DNA from: Spirochaetota bacterium
GTDB lineage: Bacteria; Spirochaetota; UBA4802; JAFGDQ01
Assembly: GCA_016932015.1 (NCBI GenBank)
Contig: JAFGDQ010000086.1
Location: 1 to 64,000, forward strand
Reading direction: 5' to 3'
DNA: 64,000 nt
Made by a program: the position numbers and the translations under genes. The notes beneath the pieces were generated by a model. The model saw only the letters and a list, made by a program, of their open reading frames with translations. It ran no database searches and was not told the DNA's origin. Positions 28,542-36,887 of the stretch are shown piece by piece (positions within the stretch are counted from its first letter, which is position 1; the number at the start of each line of letters is the position of its first letter).

Positions 28542-29450
28542 TTATTCCGGTTTCAGTTCAATAAACCGTTCACATAATCCGATTTTATGTTTTATCAGAG
28601 CCGTTGATGTAGTTAAAAAGAATTTATCATTTCTGAATTGAAGAAGCAAATCATACTGATCCCGCGCTGTTTTGTAATCCTGCAGTTTATATGCACATTC
28701 CGCGTAATAGTAATGTAAGGATTTATCGTAATTATTGTCAGAAGTATCAATAGATTTGATAATTATAAGTGATTTAAGAAAGTTTTTTTTTAAATAATAG
28801 ATTTTTGCAATTCCAAGATGCGCATCAGGTGATTTACTGTCTATTTCAATAGATTCATTGTAATATTTTTCCGCAGTAGTCAGCTGATTTCTCTGCAGGT
28901 AAATATCGCCGATTGCCGCGTAAACTTCATTTGCCCTGGGATTGAGCTTAGCTGCTTTCCTGTAATAGCTTATCGCAATATCGCTTTTATTTTTTCTTTC
29001 AAATATATATCCTAATTTTATGTAAGTTTTATAATATTCAGGAAATATATCTGCAGCCTTTTCAAGATGGAATTCAGCCATTGCAGGATTATCAAGATGA
29101 ATATAGCATATTCCAATATTATACCTGAATGGAAAAAAAAGAGGGGAGTGCTTTAACGCATTATGCAAAATTTCAAATGCAGAAATAAAGTCTCCCTTTT
29201 TCATAAATTCTGCAGCTTTATTATTTTCCATGCCTGCGGAATCTTTTCCTGTACAGAATATAATGTCATCTTCAGAGTACATCTGTGATTGAGGTTTTAT
29301 TTTTTCAGGATTGCTGTTTAAATATTCTGAAAGTGTCTGAATGTCATTATCCCTGGCTAAAGATATACCTGTAGAATAAATCCAGATAAAAAAAAATATG
29401 ATAATAATTTTAAGAACAGCAGGGAAGAATGTTTTGTTAATTATCAGCAT
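28542..29450 (-). CDS. Exported TPR-repeat protein
   Basis: The 302-aa protein has an N-terminal signal peptide or membrane anchor (IIIIFFFIWIYSTGISLA, about 13-32). Six or so TPR units follow from about residue 75: SAFEILHNALKHSPLF, PAMAEFHLEKAADIFPEY, IAISYYRKAAKLNPRA, TAEKYYNESIEIDSKS and similar. TPR domains mediate protein-protein contacts. The gene begins 6 bp after the stop of the ABC ATPase gene on the same strand, so they are co-transcribed, but a functional link is not clear. Confidence 0.85.
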   Translation of the reverse strand: MLIINKTFFPAVLKIIIIFFFIWIYSTGISLARDNDIQTLSEYLNSNPEKIKPQSQMYSEDDIIFCTGKDSAGMENNKAAEFMKKGDFISAFEILHNALKHSPLFFPFRYNIGICYIHLDNPAMAEFHLEKAADIFPEYYKTYIKLGYIFERKNKSDIAISYYRKAAKLNPRANEVYAAIGDIYLQRNQLTTAEKYYNESIEIDSKSPDAHLGIAKIYYLKKNFLKSLIIIKSIDTSDNNYDKSLHYYYAECAYKLQDYKTARDQYDLLLQFRNDKFFLTTSTALIKHKIGLCERFIELKPE

Positions 29451-29456
29451 AATGTT

Positions 29457-30404
29457 TTAATAAAGAAAACAGGCAACAGAGGTGCCTTCAGAATTTTTTA
29501 ATTCAGGATATTCTTTCCTGCAGATATTCTTCGCGTAAGGGCATCTCGGATGGAAATAACATCCTGAAGGAGGGTCTTCAGGTGAAGGAATTTCTCCGGA
29601 AATTACACTGAATCCGTGCTTTACAGGTTTATTCTCAGGAATTGATTTCAACAGACTTTTTGTATAAGGATGTAAAGGATTGCTGTAAAGTTTTTCTTTT
29701 GTGCTTTTTTCAACAATTCTGCCAAGATACATGACTATAATATCATCGCTGATATGCTCAACAGCAGCAAGGTTGTGAGCGATAAAAAGATATGTAAGCT
29801 TTAATTTCTGCTGTAAATCTGACAGCAGGTTCAGAATCTGTCCCTGTATAGAAACGTCCAGAGCTGAAACAGGCTCATCAAGAACAATAAACTCCGGATT
29901 CAGGGCAATGGCCCTTGCAATTGAAATCCGCTGTCTCTGTCCTCCGCTGAATTCGGAAGGATATCTGTCTGAATGATCAGGATTAAGTCCGACAAAAAAC
30001 AGCAATTCTTCAAGGCGTTCATTAATTTCCTTCTTACAGAGCTTTGTATGAATGCGCAGAGGTTCGGTAATTATTCTGCCTGCTGTCATTTTCGGATTGA
30101 GTGAACCGTATGGATCCTGAAATACCAGCTGCATATTCTTCCTGAATTTTCTAAGCTTTTCCCCTTTCAGTTTTGTAATATCTGTTCCCTTAATTACTAT
30201 TTTACCCGCATCAGGTTCAATCAATTTGAGTATGGAAGAAGCTATTGTTGATTTTCCGCTTCCGCTTTCTCCTACCATACCCAAAGTACGTCCTTCCGGT
30301 ATTGAAAATGAAACATCATCAGCTGCTTTTATAAGAATATTTTTTCTGAATATTATGTCTTTGCGTAAATTATAATATTTTTTAAGACCTTTGACAGTTA
30401 CCAT
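29457..30404 (-). CDS. Oligopeptide/dipeptide ABC transporter ATPase (OppF/DppF type)
   Basis: This ATPase energises peptide (or nickel-type) uptake. Walker A is GESGSGKST, signature FSGGQRQRISIARA, Walker B FIVLDEPVSALD. The C-terminal extension GCYFHPRCPYAKNICRKEYP is the Cys-containing segment characteristic of OppD/OppF/DppF proteins. The ATG at 30404 is preferred because GGTGA lies 5 bases upstream; the longer start at 30416 adds four residues without a ribosome-binding site. It is an orphan here: no permease, binding protein or OppD partner is in the window. Confidence 0.92.
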   Translation of the reverse strand: MVTVKGLKKYYNLRKDIIFRKNILIKAADDVSFSIPEGRTLGMVGESGSGKSTIASSILKLIEPDAGKIVIKGTDITKLKGEKLRKFRKNMQLVFQDPYGSLNPKMTAGRIITEPLRIHTKLCKKEINERLEELLFFVGLNPDHSDRYPSEFSGGQRQRISIARAIALNPEFIVLDEPVSALDVSIQGQILNLLSDLQQKLKLTYLFIAHNLAAVEHISDDIIVMYLGRIVEKSTKEKLYSNPLHPYTKSLLKSIPENKPVKHGFSVISGEIPSPEDPPSGCYFHPRCPYAKNICRKEYPELKNSEGTSVACFLY

Positions 30405-30774
30405 AATTTTCACCATTTTAAAAAATTAAGTTTTACTTTAATTTAATTAATTGACAGAAAAATAATTACAAGAAATATTTAACAGCCCGCAAGGTATTGT
30501 TTTCCCTGGAAATTATTTTTTACTTTATTGTTGAAAGTTGATTAATTTATTTATAATATATTGATCGATATTTACTAATATTTATTTGATGGAAGGAACA
30601 AAAATTTTTATATTTTTTAAAAAAACGTTTGAATTATTTTTCATGTGTTTTAAAAAAGGTTCTTCAAAAAAATAACTAGCAGGAGATTCCTATACGGGAT
30701 ATTTCATTTAACTAGCAAAAAATACGAATTGGATCACTACAAAAGATCCGCATCTTTTTCTTTGGGGGGAGAGA
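30405..30774. promoter_or_regulatory. Divergent region before pdaD with direct and inverted repeats
   Basis: This 370-bp AT-rich region separates the ABC ATPase and pdaD. It holds a 9-bp direct repeat TAACTAGCA (30673-30681 and 30709-30717). It also holds a 5-bp hairpin GGATC-N9-GATCC (30731-30749) followed by a T-rich run (30754-30763), which looks like a weak intrinsic terminator or attenuator in front of pdaD. A very strong ribosome-binding site GGGGGGAGAG precedes the ATG. The arrangement could allow control of polyamine synthesis, but this is inference. Confidence 0.4.
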
Positions 30775-31368
30775 ATGGACAAGAATATTCTCCTTAGTAA
30801 CTCAATCAGGTCTCAGATGACCGCTCCAATTCACAATCTTACCGTTGGAAACAGAATTCCTAAAGATTACTTTGTTACCAAAGGAAAGGGTGAGAGCAAT
30901 ATTACAATTCATGCCGGGTCATATCATCTGGCTTTGAAAAATGCCGGTATTGAAATGTGTAATATTATGACTTATTCTTCAATATTACCTTCAATAGCAC
31001 AGGAAGTTGAAAAAACTTCAGACCTTGTACACGGTTCCGTAATGGAAACAATAATGGCTGTGGCAAATTCCGAAAAAGGCGAAAATGCGACAGCAGGCAT
31101 TATTTACGGATGGCTGTACAATAAAAAAACAAGTAAAAAATACGGCGGCCTTGTTTGCGAGTATAACGGTTCGAAAACCGTTGAGGCAGTTACAGATCAG
31201 CTGTATGCAAGTCTTGAAGAGCTGTATACAAACGGATTTTCTGGAGATTATGATTTACAGAACATACGCTGTATAACTGAAAACATAATACCTGAAAAGG
31301 AATACGGAACTGCACTTGTTGCTCTCTGTTTTGTAAATTATATTTATCCTCTGATTCACGGAAGCTGA
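30775..31368 (+). CDS. pdaD: Pyruvoyl-dependent arginine decarboxylase
   Basis: PdaD decarboxylates arginine to agmatine. The proenzyme self-cleaves between two serines to generate the pyruvoyl group, and MTYSSILPSIAQ near residue 68 matches the SSILP cleavage motif of archaeal PdaD. The 197-aa length is somewhat longer than the archaeal enzyme (165). GIIYGWLYN and the final TALVALCFVNYIYP also fit the family. The start has a very strong ribosome-binding site. It lies 0.3 kb upstream of a deoxyhypusine-synthase-like gene, which points to polyamine synthesis from agmatine. Confidence 0.9.
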   Translation: MDKNILLSNSIRSQMTAPIHNLTVGNRIPKDYFVTKGKGESNITIHAGSYHLALKNAGIEMCNIMTYSSILPSIAQEVEKTSDLVHGSVMETIMAVANSEKGENATAGIIYGWLYNKKTSKKYGGLVCEYNGSKTVEAVTDQLYASLEELYTNGFSGDYDLQNIRCITENIIPEKEYGTALVALCFVNYIYPLIHGS

Positions 31369-31682
31369 CTTTTGTCAAAATTCCAGGTTTTGGAGACATT
31401 CCTCGTCATTGGATGCCGTATGATTTTTCAAATCACGAGAATTTAAAAACGAATAATTATTTATACCTGCAACACTAATAGCAGATGGGTGAAGGAAATA
31501 CATAAAAAGCCTGATTCTATTATTTAAGATCTCTGTAATATGTATTTTAATGATTTAAAGGCTGATGGTGTAATACCCGGATCAGCCTTATGTCCTGATA
31601 GGGATGATAAAAATGATTCACTCCGGCTTTTTCTTATTACTCAGAATAATTTACAGGTGTAATTTTTTTATAGGAAACTCAA
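31369..31682. other. Spacer between pdaD and the DHS-like gene, with an inverted repeat
   Basis: This 314-bp gap has no convincing ORF. A perfect 9-bp inverted repeat AAGGCTGAT / ATCAGCCTT spans 31558-31589 without a downstream T-run, so it is a hairpin of unknown role. The gap ends with TATAGGAAACTCAA before the ATG at 31683, giving a GGA ribosome-binding site. It could hold a separate promoter for the second gene. Confidence 0.35.
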
Positions 31683-32732
31683 ATGAACAATCCAGATAAA
31701 AATCATCTGTCAGGAAAAAAACAGCTTCTAAATGAAAGAGTTAATCATATTGATATAACTTCTTTTGATTCAACAAAGATAATTGATTCAATGAAGCATA
31801 TGTCGTTTACTGCCAGAGATACGGCAAACGCTGCAATAATCTTTGAAAAAATGGTCCGCGACAAGGATTGTACTATAATGCTTACACTTGCAGGCAGCAC
31901 CAGCGCAGGCGGGTGTATGCAGGTCTATGCAGATATGATAAAATACAATATGGTAGATGTTGTTGTTGCTACAGGGGCATCTATTGTGGATATGGATTTT
32001 TTTGAAGCTCTCGGATTTAAGCATTATATCGGGACCCAGTATATTGATGATAAAAAACTTCGAGACCTTTACATAGACAGAATTTATGATACTTTTATTG
32101 ACGAAGAGGAACTTCAGAATTGTGATGCTACTATAAAGAAAATAGCAGACGTCTGTGATCCGCGCCCGTATTCGTCACGGGAATTCATTTCAAAAATGGG
32201 AGAATATTTGGCTGATAATTCACAAAAAAAAGAGTCTCTTGTTGAGTTGGCCTATAATAATAACGTGCCTGTTTTCTGTCCGGCTTTCAGTGACTCCAGT
32301 GCGGGTTTCGGCCTTGTCCTTCATCAGCATGAAAGAGGAACAAAGCCGTACACATCTATTGACTCCGTACGGGATTTCTACGAACTTACCAACATAAAAA
32401 TTGCGGCAGGTACAACCGGCCTCTTCATGATTGGCGGGGGAGTTCCCAAAAATTTTGCACAGGACACTGTAGTATGTGCTGAAATTCTTGGTCATGAAGT
32501 GCCAATGCATAAATATGCTGTTCAGATTACAGTTGCAGATGTAAGAGACGGCGCATGTTCAAGCTCTACGCTTAAGGAAGCTTCTTCATGGGGTAAAGTG
32601 GATACAACCTATGAACAAATGGTATATGCTGAAGCTACTTCAGTACTTCCTTTGATCGCAAGCTATGTTTATCACAGCGGTGCATGGAAAGACCGTGAAA
32701 GGCGTAATTTTAGCAGGCTGTTTGATAAGTAA
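31683..32732 (+). CDS. Deoxyhypusine synthase-like protein, probable homospermidine synthase (SpeY type)
   Basis: The 349-aa protein aligns with deoxyhypusine synthases: MLTLAGSTSAGG near residue 62, DVVVATGASIVD, GLFMIGGGVPKNF and the catalytic-lysine segment EASSWGKVD (the SWGK Lys of human DHS). True DHS modifies eIF5A, absent from bacteria. Bacterial homologues such as cyanobacterial SpeY act as homospermidine synthases using putrescine or spermidine and NAD. Location beside pdaD supports a polyamine role. No agmatine ureohydrolase or deiminase is in the window, so the route from agmatine to its substrate is not shown. Confidence 0.85.
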   Translation: MNNPDKNHLSGKKQLLNERVNHIDITSFDSTKIIDSMKHMSFTARDTANAAIIFEKMVRDKDCTIMLTLAGSTSAGGCMQVYADMIKYNMVDVVVATGASIVDMDFFEALGFKHYIGTQYIDDKKLRDLYIDRIYDTFIDEEELQNCDATIKKIADVCDPRPYSSREFISKMGEYLADNSQKKESLVELAYNNNVPVFCPAFSDSSAGFGLVLHQHERGTKPYTSIDSVRDFYELTNIKIAAGTTGLFMIGGGVPKNFAQDTVVCAEILGHEVPMHKYAVQITVADVRDGACSSSTLKEASSWGKVDTTYEQMVYAEATSVLPLIASYVYHSGAWKDRERRNFSRLFDK

Positions 32733-32837
32733 ATAATGCCAATATTTAGCATAATAGATAAGCCTTTATAAGTAATTCATTAAATAATCAAATCAACAGT
32801 CAGCAAATTTTGCGTATTAAGGGAAATGAATCCGCAG

Positions 32838-33152
32838 TTATTCCTTACTCACCTTAATAAACAGATCTTTAGGTAATGCCATTCGTGAAGCAACTTCAAC
32901 TGCTTTTATAATGCCTGCAGGTACAGGGCATGCGGCATGGGGAAGATATTTAATGGCAAGTTCATATGTTAAAGGAAGTTCGCCTTTAAATGAAATTTCC
33001 TGATAAGGGTCGACTTCTGTCAGCTCTTCTGCCATTTTTTTAATATGCTGACACTGTGTTTCTATTGTTATCTTACAGTCGTCATCTTCCATAACAGCGT
33101 TTACTGTTGTTGAAAATCCGCAAATTCCTGCGGTAATTTCTGATTTCGCCAT
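32838..33152 (-). CDS. Small conserved protein of unknown function (resembles DUF6951)
   Basis: ATG at 33152 gives a 104-aa protein starting MAKSEITAGICGFSTTVNA. Two or three Cys (ICGF, QCQH, ACPVP) are present and could bind metal; there is no signal peptide. An in-frame ATG at 33185 would add 11 residues. The family occurs in anaerobes and has no defined function as far as I know. It is the last gene of the leftward catabolic island (45.7-32.8 kb), so a role in that metabolism is possible. Confidence 0.7.
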   Translation of the reverse strand: MAKSEITAGICGFSTTVNAVMEDDDCKITIETQCQHIKKMAEELTEVDPYQEISFKGELPLTYELAIKYLPHAACPVPAGIIKAVEVASRMALPKDLFIKVSKE

Positions 33153-33185
33153 TTTTTTTATATCCCGGAATTTAATTTTAAACAA

Positions 33186-33409
33186 TTAATCTAATATTAA
33201 GCTGAAATAATCAAATAAAAAACAGGTCTATAAAACAGGAATAAAAATCGGCAGTAAAAAATACATTTCTGATGGTCGGACAATAATTCTGAAAGGTAAT
33301 TTTATTAAGCTGTTTGATTCTTTCTGCGGCAGGAGAACACTTTCCCCCGCAAACTGTCAGATGCTTAATAAAAAGTTAACGGGGGAGGTTATAAGTAATA
33401 TAAAGTTAA
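33186..33409. other. Spacer between the DUF6951-like and CoxG-like genes
   Basis: This 224-bp gap carries no ORF. An imperfect GC-richer inverted repeat around 33325-33352 (TGCGGCAGG and CCCCCGCAA) may be a weak terminator. Nothing else stands out. Confidence 0.3.
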
Positions 33410-33853
33410 TTAAACCAGTTTTTCCTGGAAGTTTTTGGCCATATCTTTTTCAATTGACTTGGCTTTTACCCTCATAATTCTATCGCCGACAACAGCAATT
33501 TTTCCTGTGATTGTGGCATTAACTTTGTAACTAACCTCTACATCACCGCCACCAATGTCATTGAAATCAACGCTTAAATCAGCTATAAACTGACCCAACC
33601 CGCCAAGCATTTCACCTTTCATGTCTGCTTTTATATGTGTTGGCTTATCCATTTCGACCAAAGTAGCCACATATTTTATTTTTGCTGCAAAAGGACCAAC
33701 CTTTTGTTTCATCGTGCCCTCATAGAGAGTATCACTTTTCTTTTCCATGGTTTCTCCACCGGGAACACAAGATGAAAGTATTTCGGGTTTTAATACGGAA
33801 TCCCAGATTTTTTGAATAGGTGCCTTTAATGTTACTTTTCCTTCAATTAACAT
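33410..33853 (-). CDS. CoxG-like SRPBCC protein
   Basis: The 147-aa protein starts at ATG 33853, with AGGAGA 11 bases upstream; the longer frame to 33949 lacks a signal. The sequence EGKVTLKAPIQKIWDSVLKPEILSSCVPG and GPFAAKIKYVATL fit the CoxG-like SRPBCC (START-like) family, found beside carbon monoxide dehydrogenase/xanthine dehydrogenase-type molybdenum hydroxylases. CoxG helps membrane recruitment of CO dehydrogenase in Oligotropha. Here it probably assists the hydroxylase encoded at 37-41 kb, which is not a CO dehydrogenase (no CSFR motif). Confidence 0.85.
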   Translation of the reverse strand: MLIEGKVTLKAPIQKIWDSVLKPEILSSCVPGGETMEKKSDTLYEGTMKQKVGPFAAKIKYVATLVEMDKPTHIKADMKGEMLGGLGQFIADLSVDFNDIGGGDVEVSYKVNATITGKIAVVGDRIMRVKAKSIEKDMAKNFQEKLV

Positions 33854-34034
33854 TTTTAGTAGATCTCCTCTTTCTTTCTCGGAATATAAATATACTGCCT
33901 GGATAATCTTTCTGTATTGAAGTAATCCGCGGTTGAAGGCTGTTTGCAATAATAATTGTTATGACTACAACAGTACCTGTATTATCCCACTCAATAATAT
34001 TTTTACTCTATTTCTTTAGATATTTGAGCCTTAA

Positions 34035-34244
34035 TTATTTATACGCATGGTGGCCGAGGCTGACAAAACCATGTTTTAATATTGATCCTTCTACTGACTT
34101 TATAGTGGCTTCTTTATCATCAATATTTTCAACATAGTGCTGGTTAAAACACAGACTGTAATGTCTGCTTCTATATAGAGGGCAATTCTTGCAACCTTTG
34201 CCTGTAAACGGGCATCTTGAAAGTTTATTTGTCTTTTTTGCCAT
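34035..34244 (-). CDS. Small Cys-rich protein
   Basis: The 69-aa protein MAKKTNKL is followed by CPFTGKGCKNCPLYRSRHYSLCF: Cys at about 11, 17, 20 and 31 (C-x5-C-x2-C-x10-C), enough to bind zinc or an Fe-S cluster. I recall similar small CP(F/Y)TG-type proteins in anaerobic deltaproteobacteria, but cannot name a family. A shared operator-like sequence lies 72-110 bp upstream (34316-34354). The ribosome-binding site is not strong. It may belong to the hydroxylase maturation set. Confidence 0.65.
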   Translation of the reverse strand: MAKKTNKLSRCPFTGKGCKNCPLYRSRHYSLCFNQHYVENIDDKEATIKSVEGSILKHGFVSLGHHAYK

Positions 34245-34315
34245 TATATTACCTTTTTAATAAGTATTTTTATATTAAAAAAGGATTTACGGAAAGAATT
34301 GATAAGGTGTGTTAA

Positions 34316-34354
34316 TTTAGACGTTATATCCATTTTTAATACATTATGTCTATA
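34316..34354. promoter_or_regulatory. Third, weaker copy of the island's tandem palindromic operator
   Basis: Two 19-bp palindromes lie side by side, 34316-34334 and 34336-34354, separated by one base (centres 20 bp apart). They match the consensus ATTRGAYAYNRTRTCYAAT from the two strong sites at 15 and 13 of 18 defined positions. The site is upstream of the leftward Cys-rich gene. The consensus was derived from the other two sites, so this is an independent though weaker match. Confidence 0.45.
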
Positions 34355-34485
34355 ATATATATATCTATTAAAGTAGTCGTCAAGTGATTTTTACTTATTA
34401 ATACAGAAAAAATAAGCATAAATCAGGCGATCTGTAAAAAAAGCTATATAGTGATATATTATAATGAATTATTAAAAAAGGTAAA

Positions 34486-35679
34486 TCAATTTTTCTGCAT
34501 AATGCTGGTTACTGCTTTTTCAAGACCTTCAAGGGTGAGCTCGAACATTGGAATGATTTCACCTATCATGCGTATAGTATCGGTATATCGCCATTCATTT
34601 TTTAATACAGGATTAAGCCATACACAATGAGGAAATGTCTTGGACATAAATCTTAATCTTTCAATGCTTGGTTTTCCTGATCTTTCTTCATAATGAATCG
34701 ATCCGTTTACTCCGAGAAGCTCATACGGCGCCATACTGGCGTCTCCCACGACTATAAATCTTGTCTCGGGATCAAGCCTTATAAAATCATCAATCTGGTG
34801 TGGCCTGGTCCTTCTCTGCGGGTCTTCCCATACCTTGCTGTAGATAGTATTATGAAAAAAGAATATTTTTAGGTCCTTGAACTGCGCCCTTGCATAATTG
34901 AATATTGTATGAACAAGCTCAATATACGGGTCCATTGACCAGCCGCCGTTATCAATAACGAGAATTACTTTAAGGCGGTCCATAAAGCTTCTATCGAAAA
35001 CTATCTCAATTTCACCGGCGTTCCTTACGGTTTCATAAATACTTTTTTCAACGTTTATGTTATTTTTGGGGCCAACAGGTACCATGTTACGAAGTCTTTT
35101 AAGAGCTTCACCTATCTGTGAAGCCGTCATCGGGCCTTCCTGCGAATAGTCGCGGTATCTTCTTTCCATCGCTGTTTTAAGTGCTGATTTGTTTCTGGAT
35201 ACACCACCGACTCTCATTCCTCCCGGATGATAACCCGAGTGACCTACAGGTGAGAACCCTCGGGTTCCGATCCACTTGCTTCCGCCGTGATGTTCCTCTG
35301 TCTGGTCTTTAAGTCTTTCAAGAAAATAATTGATAAGGTCTTCAGGGCTCAGCCTGGACAGTTCTTTTTCATCAATTCCGAGCATTTTTGCGAGTCCGCC
35401 CGGATCTTTCAGCCATTCCTCGAGCATGGCATGAGCGATTTCAGCGAAATCCTCCTCCTGCGGGTCCTTCAAAGCAGCTCCCTGAAAGTGATGAGCAAAA
35501 GCCTGGTCATACAGGTCAAAATATTTTTCGCTTTTAACAAGGATAGCCCTTGCTGCAGTGTACAGGTCATCCAGTGAATTGACAAGGCCGGTGCCGAGTG
35601 CTTTCTGCAGTGTAAGGAAGGAGGTAGGGGTTACCGGGATTCCGACCCTTCTTAATAGATAAAAGAAATCAACGAACAT
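34486..35679 (-). CDS. VWA-domain protein, CoxE-like
   Basis: The 397-aa protein begins FVDFFYLLRRVGIPVTPTSF, typical of CoxE-type proteins, and has a von Willebrand A domain in its second half. The MIDAS motif reads VIDNGGWSMDP instead of the canonical DxSxS, so metal binding may be altered; I recall the same DNGG(W/Y)SMDP form in relatives. CoxE works with the MoxR-type ATPase CoxD in maturing the Mo-Cu/Mo hydroxylase active site. Its start is 7 bp downstream of the moxR gene stop, so they are co-transcribed. Confidence 0.88.
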   Translation of the reverse strand: MFVDFFYLLRRVGIPVTPTSFLTLQKALGTGLVNSLDDLYTAARAILVKSEKYFDLYDQAFAHHFQGAALKDPQEEDFAEIAHAMLEEWLKDPGGLAKMLGIDEKELSRLSPEDLINYFLERLKDQTEEHHGGSKWIGTRGFSPVGHSGYHPGGMRVGGVSRNKSALKTAMERRYRDYSQEGPMTASQIGEALKRLRNMVPVGPKNNINVEKSIYETVRNAGEIEIVFDRSFMDRLKVILVIDNGGWSMDPYIELVHTIFNYARAQFKDLKIFFFHNTIYSKVWEDPQRRTRPHQIDDFIRLDPETRFIVVGDASMAPYELLGVNGSIHYEERSGKPSIERLRFMSKTFPHCVWLNPVLKNEWRYTDTIRMIGEIIPMFELTLEGLEKAVTSIMQKN

Positions 35680-35686
35680 ACTGTAA

Positions 35687-36535
35687 TTACTCTTTTATTT
35701 TATTAACTGCTGCCTGAGCTGTTCTGTAATCGTGGCTTTTTTTGAAAAGTATTCCCAGAAAAGGAATATTGCCTTTCAAAAGATCCTTTGCGCGGAAGTC
35801 CGGGTCGGCTTTTAACGCTCTGATCCAGTTTATAAGTTCTCTTGTCGCAGGTTTCTTTTCTATTCCGTAAATATCCCTGAATTTATAAAAAGTTCTGATC
35901 GCGCTTTCAAGAAGTTCCTTGTCAATATTTTCAAAATGCACTTTTATTATATCTCTCATCATTTCAGGTTCAGGAAACGCGATATGGTGGAAATTACAGC
36001 GTCCAAGGAACGGATCTGAAAGGTCTTTCTTTGCGTTAGAGGTAATGATTATAACAGGTCTGTTTTTGGCCTTTACAGTCTTGTCAATTTCGATTATATC
36101 GAACTGCATCTGGTCCAGTACATCCAGCATATCATCCTGAAAATCCGTATCAGCTTTATCAATTTCATCGATCAGCAGTACGACTTTTTCATCAGCAACA
36201 AAGGACTGGCCTATCTTTCCCATCTTTATATATTCTTCAATATTACTTACATCTCTTTTGGAATCACCGAAACGGCTGTCATTCAGCCTTGTAAGAGTAT
36301 CGTACTGATAGAGCGCTTCTATCAGTTTCATGCTTGATTTAACGTTGAGTATTATCAATTTCATTCCGGTTGCTTCAGCAATGGCATGCGCAAGCATTGT
36401 TTTGCCTGTTCCGGGTTCCCCTTTGAGGAGAAGCGGCATTTCAAGCGCCATAGAGATGTTGACTATTTCAGCAAGCTCTGCATCCAGTACATATTTTGAC
36501 GCACCGGTGAAGTCTTTTTCTGCTTTTTTAGACAT
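35687..36535 (-). CDS. MoxR-family AAA+ ATPase, CoxD-like
   Basis: The 282-aa AAA+ protein has Walker A GEPGTGKTM, Walker B VLLIDEIDKAD, sensor-like IIITSNAKKDLSD and a helical C-terminal lid. MoxR ATPases pair with VWA proteins as chaperones in metal-cofactor maturation; CoxD belongs to this family. It precedes the CoxE-like gene by 7 bp. Together they probably mature the hydroxylase encoded upstream at 37.1-40.9 kb. Confidence 0.9.
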   Translation of the reverse strand: MSKKAEKDFTGASKYVLDAELAEIVNISMALEMPLLLKGEPGTGKTMLAHAIAEATGMKLIILNVKSSMKLIEALYQYDTLTRLNDSRFGDSKRDVSNIEEYIKMGKIGQSFVADEKVVLLIDEIDKADTDFQDDMLDVLDQMQFDIIEIDKTVKAKNRPVIIITSNAKKDLSDPFLGRCNFHHIAFPEPEMMRDIIKVHFENIDKELLESAIRTFYKFRDIYGIEKKPATRELINWIRALKADPDFRAKDLLKGNIPFLGILFKKSHDYRTAQAAVNKIKE

Positions 36536-36753
36536 ATTTAAACTCCATGATTTTTGTGTTCATTTGACACTAGTGATAAATGAAAATATTTTGTCAATTG
36601 AAAGTTCCAGTAATTTTTCATAAATAATACTGTTTTTTAGAAATCCGGTTTTTGTTTACGCTGACCTGATACTGATCAAAAAAAATAGATGCTTAAAATA
36701 ACAGTAGGTTGTTTTTAAATGGAGATTGTTTTTTGCTATTCTGGTTTATTAAA
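36536..36753. promoter_or_regulatory. moxR upstream region with a 22-bp palindrome
   Basis: A near-perfect 22-bp palindrome at 36561-36582 (CATTT..GACACTAGTG..AAATG, two mismatched pairs) lies about 26 bp upstream of the moxR-like start. Its left half shares ATTTGACAC with the island operator motif, but the right half and centre spacing differ. It is a plausible operator, possibly for a related regulator. Confidence 0.35.
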
Positions 36754-36802
36754 AAGGGTGAGAGCATCTTGAAAACATTGTTTAAAAGATATTCTCACCC
36801 TT
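36754..36802 (-). terminator. Intrinsic terminator of the hydroxylase operon
   Basis: Read leftward, a 10-bp GC-containing stem (AAGGGTGAGA / TCTCACCCTT) with a further 5-bp stem ATCTT/AAGAT is followed by TTTTT (about 36755-36750). It lies 86 bp beyond the last gene of the molybdenum hydroxylase operon. A second hairpin (36845-36876, CCTGTTAAAC-type arms) lies between gene and terminator, without a T-run. Confidence 0.8.
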
Positions 36803-36887
36803 GATATAACTTGTATAGCGAATATTTATTTAACAGCATTTACCCCTGTTAAACCCTGGATTCAGGTTTTAACAGGAAATTTCTGTT

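Noticed and set aside
31558-31589. Intrinsic terminator of pdaD
   Set aside because: Good 9-bp inverted repeat but no T-run follows and it is almost 200 bp beyond the stop.
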